Source: JALUUH01 sp964636675
GTDB lineage: Bacteria; Pseudomonadota; Gammaproteobacteria; S012-40
Direction of reading: 5' to 3'
Assembly: GCA_964636675.1 (NCBI GenBank)
Contig: CAZWUO010000011.1
Coordinates: 1-42,112, forward strand
DNA: 42,112 bases
This document shows, one piece after another, positions 16,601-24,610 of the stretch. The first letter of the stretch is position 1, and every line of letters starts with the position of its first letter. A program made the position numbers and the translations under genes. Under the pieces are notes generated by a model. That model ran no database searches, was not told where the DNA came from, and was given only the letters and a program-made list of their open reading frames with translations.

Positions 16601-17555
16601 GAATTTTTCCCAAATTATGATTTATTCTTTCGACATTCATCCAATGAGCATCCGGGGTGACCATTTTCCACGAGATGAGATTATCGAGGGTAGTACCCCA
16701 TAACACTGCTTTTTTCCCACCGGCATTCATTGCGATATTGCCACCTATCGTCGATGCATCTTGCGAAGTAGGGTCTACCGCAAAAACAAATCCCGCGGTC
16801 TCTGCAACCTCAGCAACCCGGCGAGTCACCACACCTGCGCCCGCAAAAACAGTCGCTACTTGCGGCGCAACACCTTCTAACTTACGCATCTTCACGGAAC
16901 CCAGGGTTTCAATCTTCTCGGTATTGATCACCGCAGTATTGGGATACAAGGGAATCGCACCACCGGTATATCCGGTGCCACCACCACGCGGTATGATGGT
17001 AAGACTTAGATCAATACAAGCTTGCACAATATGGGCTAACTCCGATTCTGTATCGGGCATAATCACCACAAAAGGAAACTCCACCCGCCAATCCGTCGCA
17101 TCCGTTACATGCGATACTTTCGCCAAACCACCAAAATCGATATTATCTTTACGTGTAATCTTAGAAAGTCGACGCGCAACCTTGTGCCTTAGCTCTTGTT
17201 GCTTGCCAAACCAATCTTCAAATTCGGCGATGGATTTTTTCGCCAGCTCGGTGAGCAATAGAGTTTTTGCATTACCTTCTGAGCGCTCTATAATTTGATC
17301 CACACGATGATGCAAGGCATGAATCAGCGATGCTTGGCGTTTTTTATTCTCTAACAAATCATCCTGAATATAAGGATTCCGATTAATCACCCACATGTCA
17401 CCAAGCACTTCAAATAACATGCGCGCTGAACGCCCAGTGCGCCGACTTATCCTTAGCTCATTTAATATATCCCAAGCCTGCTTACCCAGGAACCGAATGG
17501 TGATCTCTCGATCCGAAAAAGATGTGTAATTATAGGGGATTTCTCTAATGCGCAT
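13689..17555 (-). CDS. DUF3683 FAD-linked / Fe-S 2-hydroxyacid dehydrogenase (GlcD-GlpC fusion type)
   Basis: 1288 residues. Order: DUF3683 N-terminal part (about 1-150); PCMH-type FAD domain with TIIPRGGGTGYTGGAIPL and STIGGNIAMNAGGKKA; FAD-oxidase C-terminal domain with THMHAGDGNVHTNIPVH and GVISGEHGIGITK; two 4Fe-4S motifs, CLRCGKCKPVC and CTVCHKCLTPCP; and a CCG domain pair with FPGCGSERLFS, LCCGYPQ, YHDPCH and RCCGEAG. This matches the large FAD/FMN-Fe-S dehydrogenases related to D-lactate, glycolate and D-2-hydroxyglutarate (YdiJ-like) enzymes, which pass electrons to quinone. The exact substrate cannot be read from sequence. The frame is intact. The start ATG at 17555 gives the family's usual MRIREIPYNYTSFSD opening. 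Probably heads an operon with nikR. Confidence 0.88.
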   Translation of the reverse strand: MRIREIPYNYTSFSDREITIRFLGKQAWDILNELRISRRTGRSARMLFEVLGDMWVINRNPYIQDDLLENKKRQASLIHALHHRVDQIIERSEGNAKTLLLTELAKKSIAEFEDWFGKQQELRHKVARRLSKITRKDNIDFGGLAKVSHVTDATDWRVEFPFVVIMPDTESELAHIVQACIDLSLTIIPRGGGTGYTGGAIPLYPNTAVINTEKIETLGSVKMRKLEGVAPQVATVFAGAGVVTRRVAEVAETAGFVFAVDPTSQDASTIGGNIAMNAGGKKAVLWGTTLDNLISWKMVTPDAHWMNVERINHNLGKIHEQKRVTFKITEFQADGKTQIGEAKILAIPGAGFRKLGLGKDVTDKFLGGLPGVQKEGCDGLITSAVFLLHKMPQYTRTVCLEFFGFDLHKAVPAIVEINDYLDAADSVVLAGLEHLDDRYVNAVKYTSKAARRERPKMVLLADIAGEDEDKVAAACAAVVRMANKRDGEGFIAVSQEARRRFWEDRTRTAAIAAHTNAFKINEDVVIPLPRLAEYTEGIERINIEQSIKNKLAIAEQVRFFLSADWCDLFSTPLYEQNDGNEVVYAGKKIAAQSLIDGVTQYWQTILKKLDELARDNIELLTQDLQQKIQENDLILNLLLRRDLKISYRSAIEQPLKEIFSGRDLEVIHDRLDQIHKKTRESRLFVATHMHAGDGNVHTNIPVHSSNYAMLKEADHIVDQVMALALGLGGVISGEHGIGITKIQYLGDAEIAKFTQYKNKIDPQGRFNKGKLLQGSGLDNAYTPSLQLVQQEALILEESELGLLNNEIKNCLRCGKCKPVCTTHIPRANLLYSPRNKILGTSLILEAFLYEEQTRRGLSIKHFEEMNDIADHCTVCHKCLTPCPVDIDFGDVTIRMRNILNARGQKKSNLGTQLSMAFLNVTDPATIKLMRKGLIEWGFKLQRVGYFAAKRLGLLPQKRIPESTAGKPELKTQVINFIKRPLPSSVPSKTTRALLNIEDTKTIPILRDPHKINEESDAIFYFPGCGSERLFSQVALATLAMLYATGVQTVLPPGYLCCGYPQTSGGDEVKGKKISTDNRVLFHRIANTLNYLDIKTVIVSCGTCMDQLLKYEFEKIFPGCRLLDIHEYLYEKNVSLATMEGVKNGGAMQYLYHDPCHTPFKTHNPIDTSQALLGANVILSDRCCGEAGTFAVARPDIASQVRFRKKEELKKDIDELKSKNTASSGNIKILTSCPACVQGLSRYSDDVVVDGLLTTDYIVVELAHKYLGDDWQMKFVDDAINGGIENVLL

Positions 17556-17685
17556 ATTTAGGAATATTACTATTTTGAGGGTTATTTGGGAAACCGGTAT
17601 TCTAACATGCTGGCTATCACAATATGCGCATCGAGACGACTAGCAGACATCTATTTCGTTTTTGACAGGCCATACACCGATTGAA

Positions 17686-17740
17686 CCTAGATTCCGCAGT
17701 TAACCGCTATGAGATATCGTTAAGCGATTGATGAGAAAAC
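17686..17740 (+). repeat. Family-1 repeat end, inverted partner of 1-55
   Basis: Starts CCTAGATTCCGCAGTTAACC and matches the minus strand of 1-55 at 53 of 55 positions. It is preceded by TTGAA (17681-17685), the same five bases that border the copy at 55. The opposite end of this element is not found before the nested copy at 17911, so it is truncated or one-ended. An internal small dyad ATCG-TTAAG-CGAT is present. Confidence 0.75.
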
Positions 17741-17874
17741 GAATGAGCTTGTTTGTCGAATTCACCCAGAGGATGAGCGCACTACGCCATCAGCTCAATT
17801 TCTGGGTTTATATCTCCATGGTGATTGAGATTTCGGCCTTATTGTACGCCCTCATCATTCCGTGGCTGTGTTAG
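17731..17874 (+). CDS. Possible small membrane peptide inside a repeat element
   Basis: A 47-codon frame beginning inside the repeat end (MRKRMSLFVEFTQRMSALRH) and ending in a hydrophobic segment (FWVYISMVIEISALLYALII). The basic start and one span resemble a small membrane protein, but no clear Shine-Dalgarno is present and no family is recognised. Because its first codons overlap the shared repeat end, the copy at the left window edge may carry a similar frame outside the window. It could equally be a chance frame. Confidence 0.25.
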   Translation: MRKRMSLFVEFTQRMSALRHQLNFWVYISMVIEISALLYALIIPWLC

Positions 17875-17910
17875 AATTGCTCTCAATATCCGGCTATTAT
17901 TTATCATAAT

Positions 17911-18138
17911 CCTAGAATCCGTAGTTGAACGGCCGGCCGGTAGAGTGTTTTGCATTGGGTGTCTGGCAAGGCGCGAGGAGGAGGAATAGCCGGTCTATTG
18001 CGACGATTCGCAACGCAGCCAGACGCAAAATGCAAGGCGCTATACAGGCCGTAGCGACTCACCCAATCGGTGAGATCAAATAGTTAATGTGTTCATGCAC
18101 ATAGCGCCTTTTCGAAGCGATCAACTGCGGAATCTAGG
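17911..18138 (+). mobile_element. 228-bp family-1 miniature inverted-repeat element with 5-bp target duplication
   Basis: Ends are CCTAGAATCCGTAGTTGA at the left and TCAACTGCGGAATCTAGG at the right, inverted copies of each other with one or two mismatches. Flanks are ATAAT at 17906-17910 and ATAAT at 18139-18143, an exact direct duplication. The interior is GC-richer than its surroundings, holds several dyads (for example GTCTGGC with GCCAGAC) and codes for nothing recognisable. End sequence and a 5-bp AT-rich duplication match what is known of IS1380-family elements, so it was probably moved by such a transposase from elsewhere. Confidence 0.85.
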
Positions 18139-18185
18139 ATAATGCCTCGCCATGAAATGAATATGCCGCACCCTAGTACACTGCC

Positions 18186-18285
18186 AGTCTCTGATTAAGT
18201 TGGATAATGAGATGAAAATAAGGCAAATTGAAACAAAAAAGTGCAGCTTACGCTCGCAGAATGACTTATATCAGAGATTCCCTAG
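18186..18285 (-). repeat. Family-2 repeat, short variant copy C
   Basis: About 98 bp in reverse orientation to copies A and B. Read on the minus strand it runs from AGGGAATCTCTGAT through GAGCGTAAGCTGCAC, TTTGTTTCAATT and TTTTCATCTCATTA to ACTTAATCAGAGAC. It aligns with the two flanks of copy A but lacks the central 40 or so bases. It lies 50 bp upstream of sbcD. Taken with the family-1 elements it makes 17556-18335 a repeat island with no convincing gene. Confidence 0.7.
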
Positions 18286-18335
18286 AAACCTAAATCTTAA
18301 ACGCCACGGGTATATATCCGAAAAATTGTGACTCC

Positions 18336-19565
18336 ATGAAAATCCTCCACACCTCAGACTGGCACCTTGGTCGTTTACTTTATGGCCGAAAACGCTATGA
18401 CGAATTTTCAGCTTTTCTCGACTGGTTGGCAGAGACCATTGTTCAAGAACGCGCAGACGCACTGATTGTAGCCGGGGATATCTTTGATACCACCTCGCCA
18501 AGTAATCGCGCACAGGCACTTTATTACAAATTTCTATGTCGCGTAGCAGCTTCAGCATGTCGCCATGTCATCGTAATCGCTGGAAACCATGATTCACCGA
18601 CTTTCTTAAATGCTCCTAGAGAGTTGTTGCGGGTGCTCAATGTTCATGTCATTGGCGCAGTCAGCGAAAACCTAGATGATGAAGTACTGCTCTTGCGTGA
18701 CTCGAACAATCTACCTGAAGCACTTGTTTGTGCCGTACCCTATTTGCGCGACCGCGATATTCGTGCCGTAGAAGCGGGAGAAAGCATCGAAGATAAAGAA
18801 CGCAAACTTATCGCGGGTATTCGCTCGCACTATTCCAAGGTTTGTGAACTTGCAGAGCAACAACGCCAGGCGTTGAACGCCGCTATCCCGATTATCGCTA
18901 CCGGACATCTGTTTACCGCAGGCGGACAAACCATCGATGGCGACGGCGTGCGCGAGCTATATATTGGTTCACTCGCGCAAGTGACTTCTGCCATTTTTCC
19001 AAATTGCATTGACTATCTTGCGCTCGGCCATTTACACGTTCCGCAGAAGGTTCATGGCTCCGAAACCATGCGTTATAGTGGGTCACCTCTGGCCATGAGC
19101 TTCGGCGAGGCAGGCCAAACAAAAAGCATTTGCCGCGTCGAATTCAGCCAACGCAAGGCAAATATTTCTCTCATCAATATACCCATTTTCCAACCACTAG
19201 AACGTTTACAAGGCAGTATCATAGAAATTTCTTCACGACTTCTTGAGCTAGCCTCACAGCACAGCCAAGCTTGGTTAGAAGTTATTTATACGGGCGAGGA
19301 AATATCCGCTGATTTAACCAAGCAATTCGATGAATTAATGATTGATGCCTCTATGGAAATTCTGCGGGTTAAGAATAATCGCGTAGCAAACAGTGTGCTA
19401 AACCGCATTCAAGAGGATGAAACACTTGACGACTTAAATCCCATCGATGTATTCGAGCGCTGCCTGGATGAGCAGCAAATACCCAAGGAACAACGAACTG
19501 AGTTATTAACGGCGTACCAAGAGATTATTAAATCTCTACAAGAAGAAGATATCCATGGAGATTAA
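18336..19565 (+). CDS. sbcD: SbcD, nuclease subunit of SbcCD
   Basis: 409 residues, Mre11-type metallophosphoesterase. Metal-binding motifs appear in order: SDWHLG (8-12 region), AGDIFDTT (about 48), IAGNHDSPT (about 82), ATGHLFT, and LALGHLHVPQ. With SbcC it opens and degrades DNA hairpins and protein-blocked ends in the cytoplasm, acting on palindromes formed during replication. Length fits E. coli SbcD (400). The start ATG gives the family's MKILHTSDWHLG. The gene is 11 bp upstream of sbcC, a conserved operon. That the locus sits beside many hairpin-forming repeats is curious but not evidence of a functional link. Confidence 0.97.
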   Translation: MKILHTSDWHLGRLLYGRKRYDEFSAFLDWLAETIVQERADALIVAGDIFDTTSPSNRAQALYYKFLCRVAASACRHVIVIAGNHDSPTFLNAPRELLRVLNVHVIGAVSENLDDEVLLLRDSNNLPEALVCAVPYLRDRDIRAVEAGESIEDKERKLIAGIRSHYSKVCELAEQQRQALNAAIPIIATGHLFTAGGQTIDGDGVRELYIGSLAQVTSAIFPNCIDYLALGHLHVPQKVHGSETMRYSGSPLAMSFGEAGQTKSICRVEFSQRKANISLINIPIFQPLERLQGSIIEISSRLLELASQHSQAWLEVIYTGEEISADLTKQFDELMIDASMEILRVKNNRVANSVLNRIQEDETLDDLNPIDVFERCLDEQQIPKEQRTELLTAYQEIIKSLQEEDIHGD

Positions 19566-19576
19566 AAATACAAAGC

Positions 19577-22500
19577 ATGCGAATACTCCAGTTACGATTT
19601 AAAAATTTGAATTCACTCGTTGGCGAATGGGAAATTGATTTAACCCATCCTGCGTTTTTATCCGATGGTATTTTTGCGATTACCGGGCCAACCGGCGCAG
19701 GAAAATCTACCATCCTCGATGCTATCTGTCTCGCGCTTTATGCTCGTACTCCACGTCTCAATAAGATAAGCAAAAACACCAATGAAATTATGTCACAGCA
19801 AACGGGCGAATGTTTTGCCGAAGTCAGTTTTACGACTCAAGCAGGGTGTTTTCGTTGTCACTGGAGTCAACATCGCGCACGCAAAAACCCAGAGGGTGAA
19901 TTGCAAGCACCTAAACATGAAATTGCAAACGCTGATTCGGGTCAAATACTCGCGACAAATCGCAGCGGAGTATCTGCGCATATTGAAACAGCAACCGGCA
20001 TGAACTTCGACCGTTTCACGCGTTCTATGTTGCTTGCTCAGGGAGGTTTTGCGGCATTCCTGCAAGCCCCCCCTAATGAGCGCGCACCCATTTTGGAGCA
20101 AATTACAGGCACCGAAATTTACAGTCATATATCCATACGTGCGCATGAGACTCGCACTGAAGAACGTAAAAAACTTGATAAGTTGCACGCCGAACTTGCC
20201 GGAATTCAGCTACTGAGCAAACGAGATCGCCAACAATTAGGTAACAATCTAGAACAAAAAACAATGTTTGAAGCCGGACTAAGCAAGAAAATCAACCACA
20301 ATAACCAGGCCATCACCTGGCTAGATGGAATGAAGCGGCTTGAAGAATCGTTAACGGAGATAGCAAATAAAAAACAGGCGTTATTGGTTCGCCAAGAAGC
20401 ATTTAAACCCATGCTAAAAAAACTCAAGCGTGCCAATCTAGCCTTAGAACTCACGGGCCAGCATGCTGCGTTTATTTCACTCCATCAAGCGCAACAAAAC
20501 GATACTCAATGTTTTAATGAATATCAAAAAACAATTCCACAACATGTAACTGCCATGATCCAAGCTCAGAAAGACCTGCAATCGGCAAAAGAAAATTTGA
20601 CTACAAAAAAAATCGAACAGCAAAAAACATTGCATCTTATTCGAAAAATTCGCGAACTAGACCTCAAGCTGAGCGAACAAAAAACACCAATAGAAGCAAC
20701 AAAAAACACGATAATGAAAACCCAGAAACATCTCAACTCTATTGAAAGCAAAATAATTAGGAACAAAAAACATCTTAATACATGTAAAACTTCTATTTCT
20801 CAGCTTAGAAAAACCCTTAACCACCATCAAAATGACGAAAAATTAATAGCCAACCTTAGTGGACTAATCGTCAAATTTAATTTAATTCGCGAATTTTCTG
20901 AAAAACATCAGCAGCAGATAAAAGAAATAACTTGCATTGAAAAAACGAAAAAAACATCCTTGCAACGCTGGAACGAACAAACATATCAACTAAAAATTAA
21001 AAGCCAAGAACTTGCAACCATACAAAAAAAAATCGCTCAGCAACAAGTCGAATTAAATACGCATTTAGCAGGCAAAACAACGACAGACTGGCGCGATGAA
21101 TTAACTCGGATCAATGAAGAGGAAGCAATACTCAGTGATATTAACGAAATTCTAAAAATACTCACTGAGGCAAATAATATTGCACTAACGCTTAATATCC
21201 AGCAACAACAACTCGACGCCGAAAAAAACATGCTGGCAACTCAAATTTCCGAATATTCAAGAACACATGCAAGCATGGAACGAGAAATTCAGTTACTAGA
21301 AACCCAAGCCTCTTTGCTCAATAAAATTTTAAGCTTTGAGAATGCCAGACAACAACTTCAAGATAACGAAGCATGTCCACTTTGTGGTGCACTAGAACAC
21401 CCTTTCGCCAAAGAAAACATCCCGCACCTGGGAGAAACCCAGAACAAGCTCACACAACGAAAAACTCAACTTAAAATCCTGAGCAACAAGATCTCAAAAC
21501 TTAAAATAAAGCACGCAGAAGCGCTAAAAACTCTAGAACTCACTGACCTTCAACAACAAAATATCAAACACAAAAATACTGCGAGTGAAAATAAAATAAC
21601 GGAAAAACTTGCACTGCTTTTGTTAGACATTTCGATCAATGATTTAACCACAAAGCTACCGCAACTGCTGCAAGAAATCAATGCCACTCAATATAAAACA
21701 TCAAATACTTTGCAGCTCATAGAACAGCACGAAAACATTATTTATTCTTTCCGTGAATCATTGGAAAAATCAAATGCAGAGCTTATTCACGCCGAGCGAA
21801 ACGTTCAAATAGCCAAACATCAAAACGAAACCGCAGAACAAAGCTGCAAGCAAGCAGACAAAGAATTAACGGAAATCCTTATTCAATTAGAAAAAACACA
21901 GCAAGATACCTTGAGTCATCTAACACCCTATGGCATTAGCCACTTAGACGCAGACGCCATCGATCGAATTCAGACTGAGTTAGCTGCGCGCCGAGAACAA
22001 TGGCTTGTTAAGCACAAAAAATATACCGAACTTGAGCAAGAGATATCGACATTGGAGTTGCAAATCAAACATCAGACCGAAATTATCCTGCAAGCCAATG
22101 AAGAAATCATAACGCAGCAAGATTTATTACATAACTTGCTACACGATCGCGATCAACTTCGGCAACAACGACACACTCTGTTTGCTGATAAAATTCCCGA
22201 TCAAGAAGAGTCTCACTTAGCATCGATGATTACTGACAACGAAAAATATCTCGATAACATGCACAACACATTATCTTCAACTTCCCAGCAGTTTACCAGC
22301 TTAAAAAGCAAAACGGATGCGCTTGAAAAATCTATTGCACAACGTGGCACCGAGCTAAAAATATTGCATGCAACATTTCTTACGCAATTGACTCAATCTG
22401 GTTTTGTCGATGAAACCGACTATCTCGCTGCATGCCTACCTGAAGAAACACGCAATACGCTTGTGCTTCAGGCTCAGCAATTGGATGTGGATCATTCTGC

Positions 22501-23326
22501 ATTAAATGCAATGCAACAAGATAAGACCGCTAACCTGGAAACTGAACGCCAGAAAAAACTCTCCCAGCATCAGGCCCGCGAACCACTTGCCCTCCTTTTG
22601 CAACAAGACATTGCCAAGCGTACTCAGGTGTTGCAAGAAATGGGTAGCATCAGACAACAACTTAATGACGATGAAACCCTGAGATGCAAACACCAAGAGC
22701 GCGCTATCGCGATCGATGCACAGAAACGCGAATGTTTGCGCTGGGACACCTTGCATGAACTGATAGGTTCCGCAGATGGCAGAAAATATCGTAACTTTGC
22801 CCAAGGGCTAACCCTCGAAATGATGCTTGGCCATGCCAACCGCCAACTGCAAAAAATGACAGATCGCTATCTTCTGATAAGAGACAATACACAGCCATTA
22901 GAACTCAGCATCATCGACAATTATCAAGCCGCTAAAATTCGTTCGATTAAAAACCTGTCCGGTGGTGAAAGCTTTATTGTTAGTCTTTCCTTAGCGCTGG
23001 GCTTGTCTCACATGGCGAGTAAAAATGTCCGCGTTGACTCGTTATTTCTGGACGAGGGTTTTGGCTCCTTAGATGAAGAAGCACTGGACACTGCATTAGA
23101 AGCGCTCGCCGGTCTACAGCAAAATGGTAAGCTAATCGGCGTCATATCACATGTACCCACTCTCCAGGAACGCATTAGCACACAAATACAAGTGAGTCCA
23201 CATACTGGCGGAACTAGCTTAATCCGCGGGCCGGGGTGTCGCAGGCTCACCACGAACAAGCCATTACCCCTGCCTGCTAAACGCCACCCAGAAAAGAATT
23301 CGCAAGCAGTATTGATGGAATCCTAG
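19577..23326 (+). CDS. sbcC: SbcC, SMC-like ATPase subunit of SbcCD
   Basis: 1249 residues, Rad50-type. Walker A GPTGAGKST at 37-45; long coiled coils rich in Gln, Lys and Glu; the zinc-hook CPLCG at 600-604; ABC signature LSGGES from 1127; Walker B LFLDEGFGSLDEE with D1159-E1160. It powers and positions the SbcD nuclease. It is about 200 residues longer than E. coli SbcC (1048), the extra length being in the coiled coils, within the range seen in gammaproteobacteria. The C-terminal 35 residues (GPGCRRLTT... to the end) look poorly conserved. Convergent with the phosphatase gene, only 12 bp apart. Confidence 0.97.
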   Translation: MRILQLRFKNLNSLVGEWEIDLTHPAFLSDGIFAITGPTGAGKSTILDAICLALYARTPRLNKISKNTNEIMSQQTGECFAEVSFTTQAGCFRCHWSQHRARKNPEGELQAPKHEIANADSGQILATNRSGVSAHIETATGMNFDRFTRSMLLAQGGFAAFLQAPPNERAPILEQITGTEIYSHISIRAHETRTEERKKLDKLHAELAGIQLLSKRDRQQLGNNLEQKTMFEAGLSKKINHNNQAITWLDGMKRLEESLTEIANKKQALLVRQEAFKPMLKKLKRANLALELTGQHAAFISLHQAQQNDTQCFNEYQKTIPQHVTAMIQAQKDLQSAKENLTTKKIEQQKTLHLIRKIRELDLKLSEQKTPIEATKNTIMKTQKHLNSIESKIIRNKKHLNTCKTSISQLRKTLNHHQNDEKLIANLSGLIVKFNLIREFSEKHQQQIKEITCIEKTKKTSLQRWNEQTYQLKIKSQELATIQKKIAQQQVELNTHLAGKTTTDWRDELTRINEEEAILSDINEILKILTEANNIALTLNIQQQQLDAEKNMLATQISEYSRTHASMEREIQLLETQASLLNKILSFENARQQLQDNEACPLCGALEHPFAKENIPHLGETQNKLTQRKTQLKILSNKISKLKIKHAEALKTLELTDLQQQNIKHKNTASENKITEKLALLLLDISINDLTTKLPQLLQEINATQYKTSNTLQLIEQHENIIYSFRESLEKSNAELIHAERNVQIAKHQNETAEQSCKQADKELTEILIQLEKTQQDTLSHLTPYGISHLDADAIDRIQTELAARREQWLVKHKKYTELEQEISTLELQIKHQTEIILQANEEIITQQDLLHNLLHDRDQLRQQRHTLFADKIPDQEESHLASMITDNEKYLDNMHNTLSSTSQQFTSLKSKTDALEKSIAQRGTELKILHATFLTQLTQSGFVDETDYLAACLPEETRNTLVLQAQQLDVDHSALNAMQQDKTANLETERQKKLSQHQAREPLALLLQQDIAKRTQVLQEMGSIRQQLNDDETLRCKHQERAIAIDAQKRECLRWDTLHELIGSADGRKYRNFAQGLTLEMMLGHANRQLQKMTDRYLLIRDNTQPLELSIIDNYQAAKIRSIKNLSGGESFIVSLSLALGLSHMASKNVRVDSLFLDEGFGSLDEEALDTALEALAGLQQNGKLIGVISHVPTLQERISTQIQVSPHTGGTSLIRGPGCRRLTTNKPLPLPAKRHPEKNSQAVLMES

Positions 23327-23338
23327 GGTCGATATTCC

Positions 23339-24091
23339 CTAATCTAAAATGACGGAATCAAAATTTAATGCAGGAATAGAAATCACCTCTTCGGAAGTTA
23401 AATCTACCGCGGTAAGAAAACCATCGATATAAGCGCCGGTATCAATAAAAAACAGATTACCAAACAAGGTGGCCTGATTAACAATGCTATGGCCTAGATA
23501 GACTTTATGTACATTTTTTACCACAGGCTCATGATCAGAACCCGGATATAAGGACATCATTTTTTGTTTTCTATAACTTTCTCGTGACCAAAGTAATGTC
23601 TGTAATTGACGCTCGGCTATTTTTTGGTTTTCGATTTTTTTGACCAACTTCGGCCAATTAAATAAATCAGGCGGTATATCTGCATGTGCAATACCTACTA
23701 ATCCAAAAGGCGTTGCAACTTGGATCAAATAGGGTAGGTCAGCATAGGCCTCTTTGAATTCGTCCAACGTAGGTGCATCGAGGTCTTCCGCCCAGCGTCC
23801 TCCGTTACGCATCCAAACCTCATGAATTTCTAGATTCATATCACAAGACGCCAGTAACATTGCTTCATGATTCCCTCTGACTGAGTGAAACCAAGGTTGT
23901 TGCAGAAACTCCAAAGCACGCTGACTCTCTGGCCCACGATCAATAAGGTCTCCAACACTTAGCATCCTATCCACCTCAGGATCGAATGCTATCTCTGCCA
24001 GTAATTGCTCGAATAATGAAAAATGGCCGTGGATATCACCCACCACAAAATCCCGCCCATTGTCATTAATACTTAATTTTAATACTGTCAT
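23339..24091 (-). CDS. PPP-family metallophosphatase (PrpA/PphA-like)
   Basis: 250 residues. Motifs of the phosphoprotein phosphatase family are in order: VGDIHGHFSLF, SVGDLIDRGPES, VRGNHEAMLL, IAHADIP and YLGHSIVN. These bind two metals and catalyse phosphate ester hydrolysis. The closest named relatives are the bacterial Ser/Thr phosphatases PrpA/PphA and the Ap4A hydrolase ApaH; the length favours the former type, as ApaH is about 280. The true substrate is not predictable. It is a single cytoplasmic gene, convergent with sbcC. An intact frame from ATG at 24091. Confidence 0.85.
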   Translation of the reverse strand: MTVLKLSINDNGRDFVVGDIHGHFSLFEQLLAEIAFDPEVDRMLSVGDLIDRGPESQRALEFLQQPWFHSVRGNHEAMLLASCDMNLEIHEVWMRNGGRWAEDLDAPTLDEFKEAYADLPYLIQVATPFGLVGIAHADIPPDLFNWPKLVKKIENQKIAERQLQTLLWSRESYRKQKMMSLYPGSDHEPVVKNVHKVYLGHSIVNQATLFGNLFFIDTGAYIDGFLTAVDLTSEEVISIPALNFDSVILD

Positions 24092-24181
24092 TTTTTATAT
24101 TCACATTGCCGCTTAAGCTTATCGGACATTGACAAGACCTCAGCACTTTTTAACGTAAAAATTACGCTGAGTAGTCACAAA

Positions 24182-24610
24182 TTATATTAACGATAAAACC
24201 ACAACATACCGTAGAAATTTTCCCAGCCCAATGAAAAACAAAGACTTAATAAACCCTAAGCGCAACCACCCCGCAACCACACACAGCGGATCCCCAATCA
24301 AAGGCAACCAGGAAAATAGCAAAACTGGCGCCCCCCAACGTTGTATTCGCACCAAGGCTGGACGGTATTTTATTTCATCTAAGGTTTTTGAGGATAAAAA
24401 CCACCCAATCAACCATGAGCTCATTCCTCCTAAGGTATTGCCCATAGTCGCAGTCATTAACAAACTCTGAGCGCTAAAAACCGCTTCGTTAGAAAGGTAT
24501 AATAAAGCGAGTTCAGACCCACCGGGAATTAGCGTTGATGCTAAAAAGGCACTCGCAAACAATCCCCATAAGCCGTATTCGGTAACCCAGGCTTGAAAAT
24601 ACTCCGTCAT
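24182..24610 (-). CDS. yqaA: YqaA-family inner-membrane protein (DedA/VTT superfamily)
   Basis: 142 residues from the ATG at 24610; a TTG five codons upstream is possible but has no better RBS. The sequence shows the YqaA pattern: GLFASAFLASTLIPGGSEL, then ATMGNTLGGMSSWLIGWFL, then PLIGDPLCVVAGWLRLG. It has about four membrane segments and the re-entrant loop features of the VTT/SNARE-associated superfamily, whose DedA members flip or transport lipids. YqaA itself has no firm function. Its ATG overlaps the TGA of an upstream frame (24607-24810), suggesting translational coupling. Confidence 0.85.
   Translation of the reverse strand: MTEYFQAWVTEYGLWGLFASAFLASTLIPGGSELALLYLSNEAVFSAQSLLMTATMGNTLGGMSSWLIGWFLSSKTLDEIKYRPALVRIQRWGAPVLLFSWLPLIGDPLCVVAGWLRLGFIKSLFFIGLGKFLRYVVVLSLI

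Noticed and set aside
16657..17298. 213-codon plus-strand frame opposite the DUF3683 gene
   Set aside because: It is the antisense of a conserved flavin domain and has no start signal or recognisable family; the minus-strand product is clearly real.
17549..17630. Ten-base inverted repeat TGCGCATATT / AATATGCGCA around the DUF3683 start as a NikR operator
   Set aside because: Spacing (62 bases) and sequence do not fit the known GTATGA-N16-TCATAC type operator; one arm contains the start codon itself.
56..17685. A composite transposon made of the two inverted 55-bp ends
   Set aside because: The matching TTGAA bases are on the inner sides; a composite transposon would leave a duplication on the outer sides. 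The cargo is also ordinary chromosomal genes.
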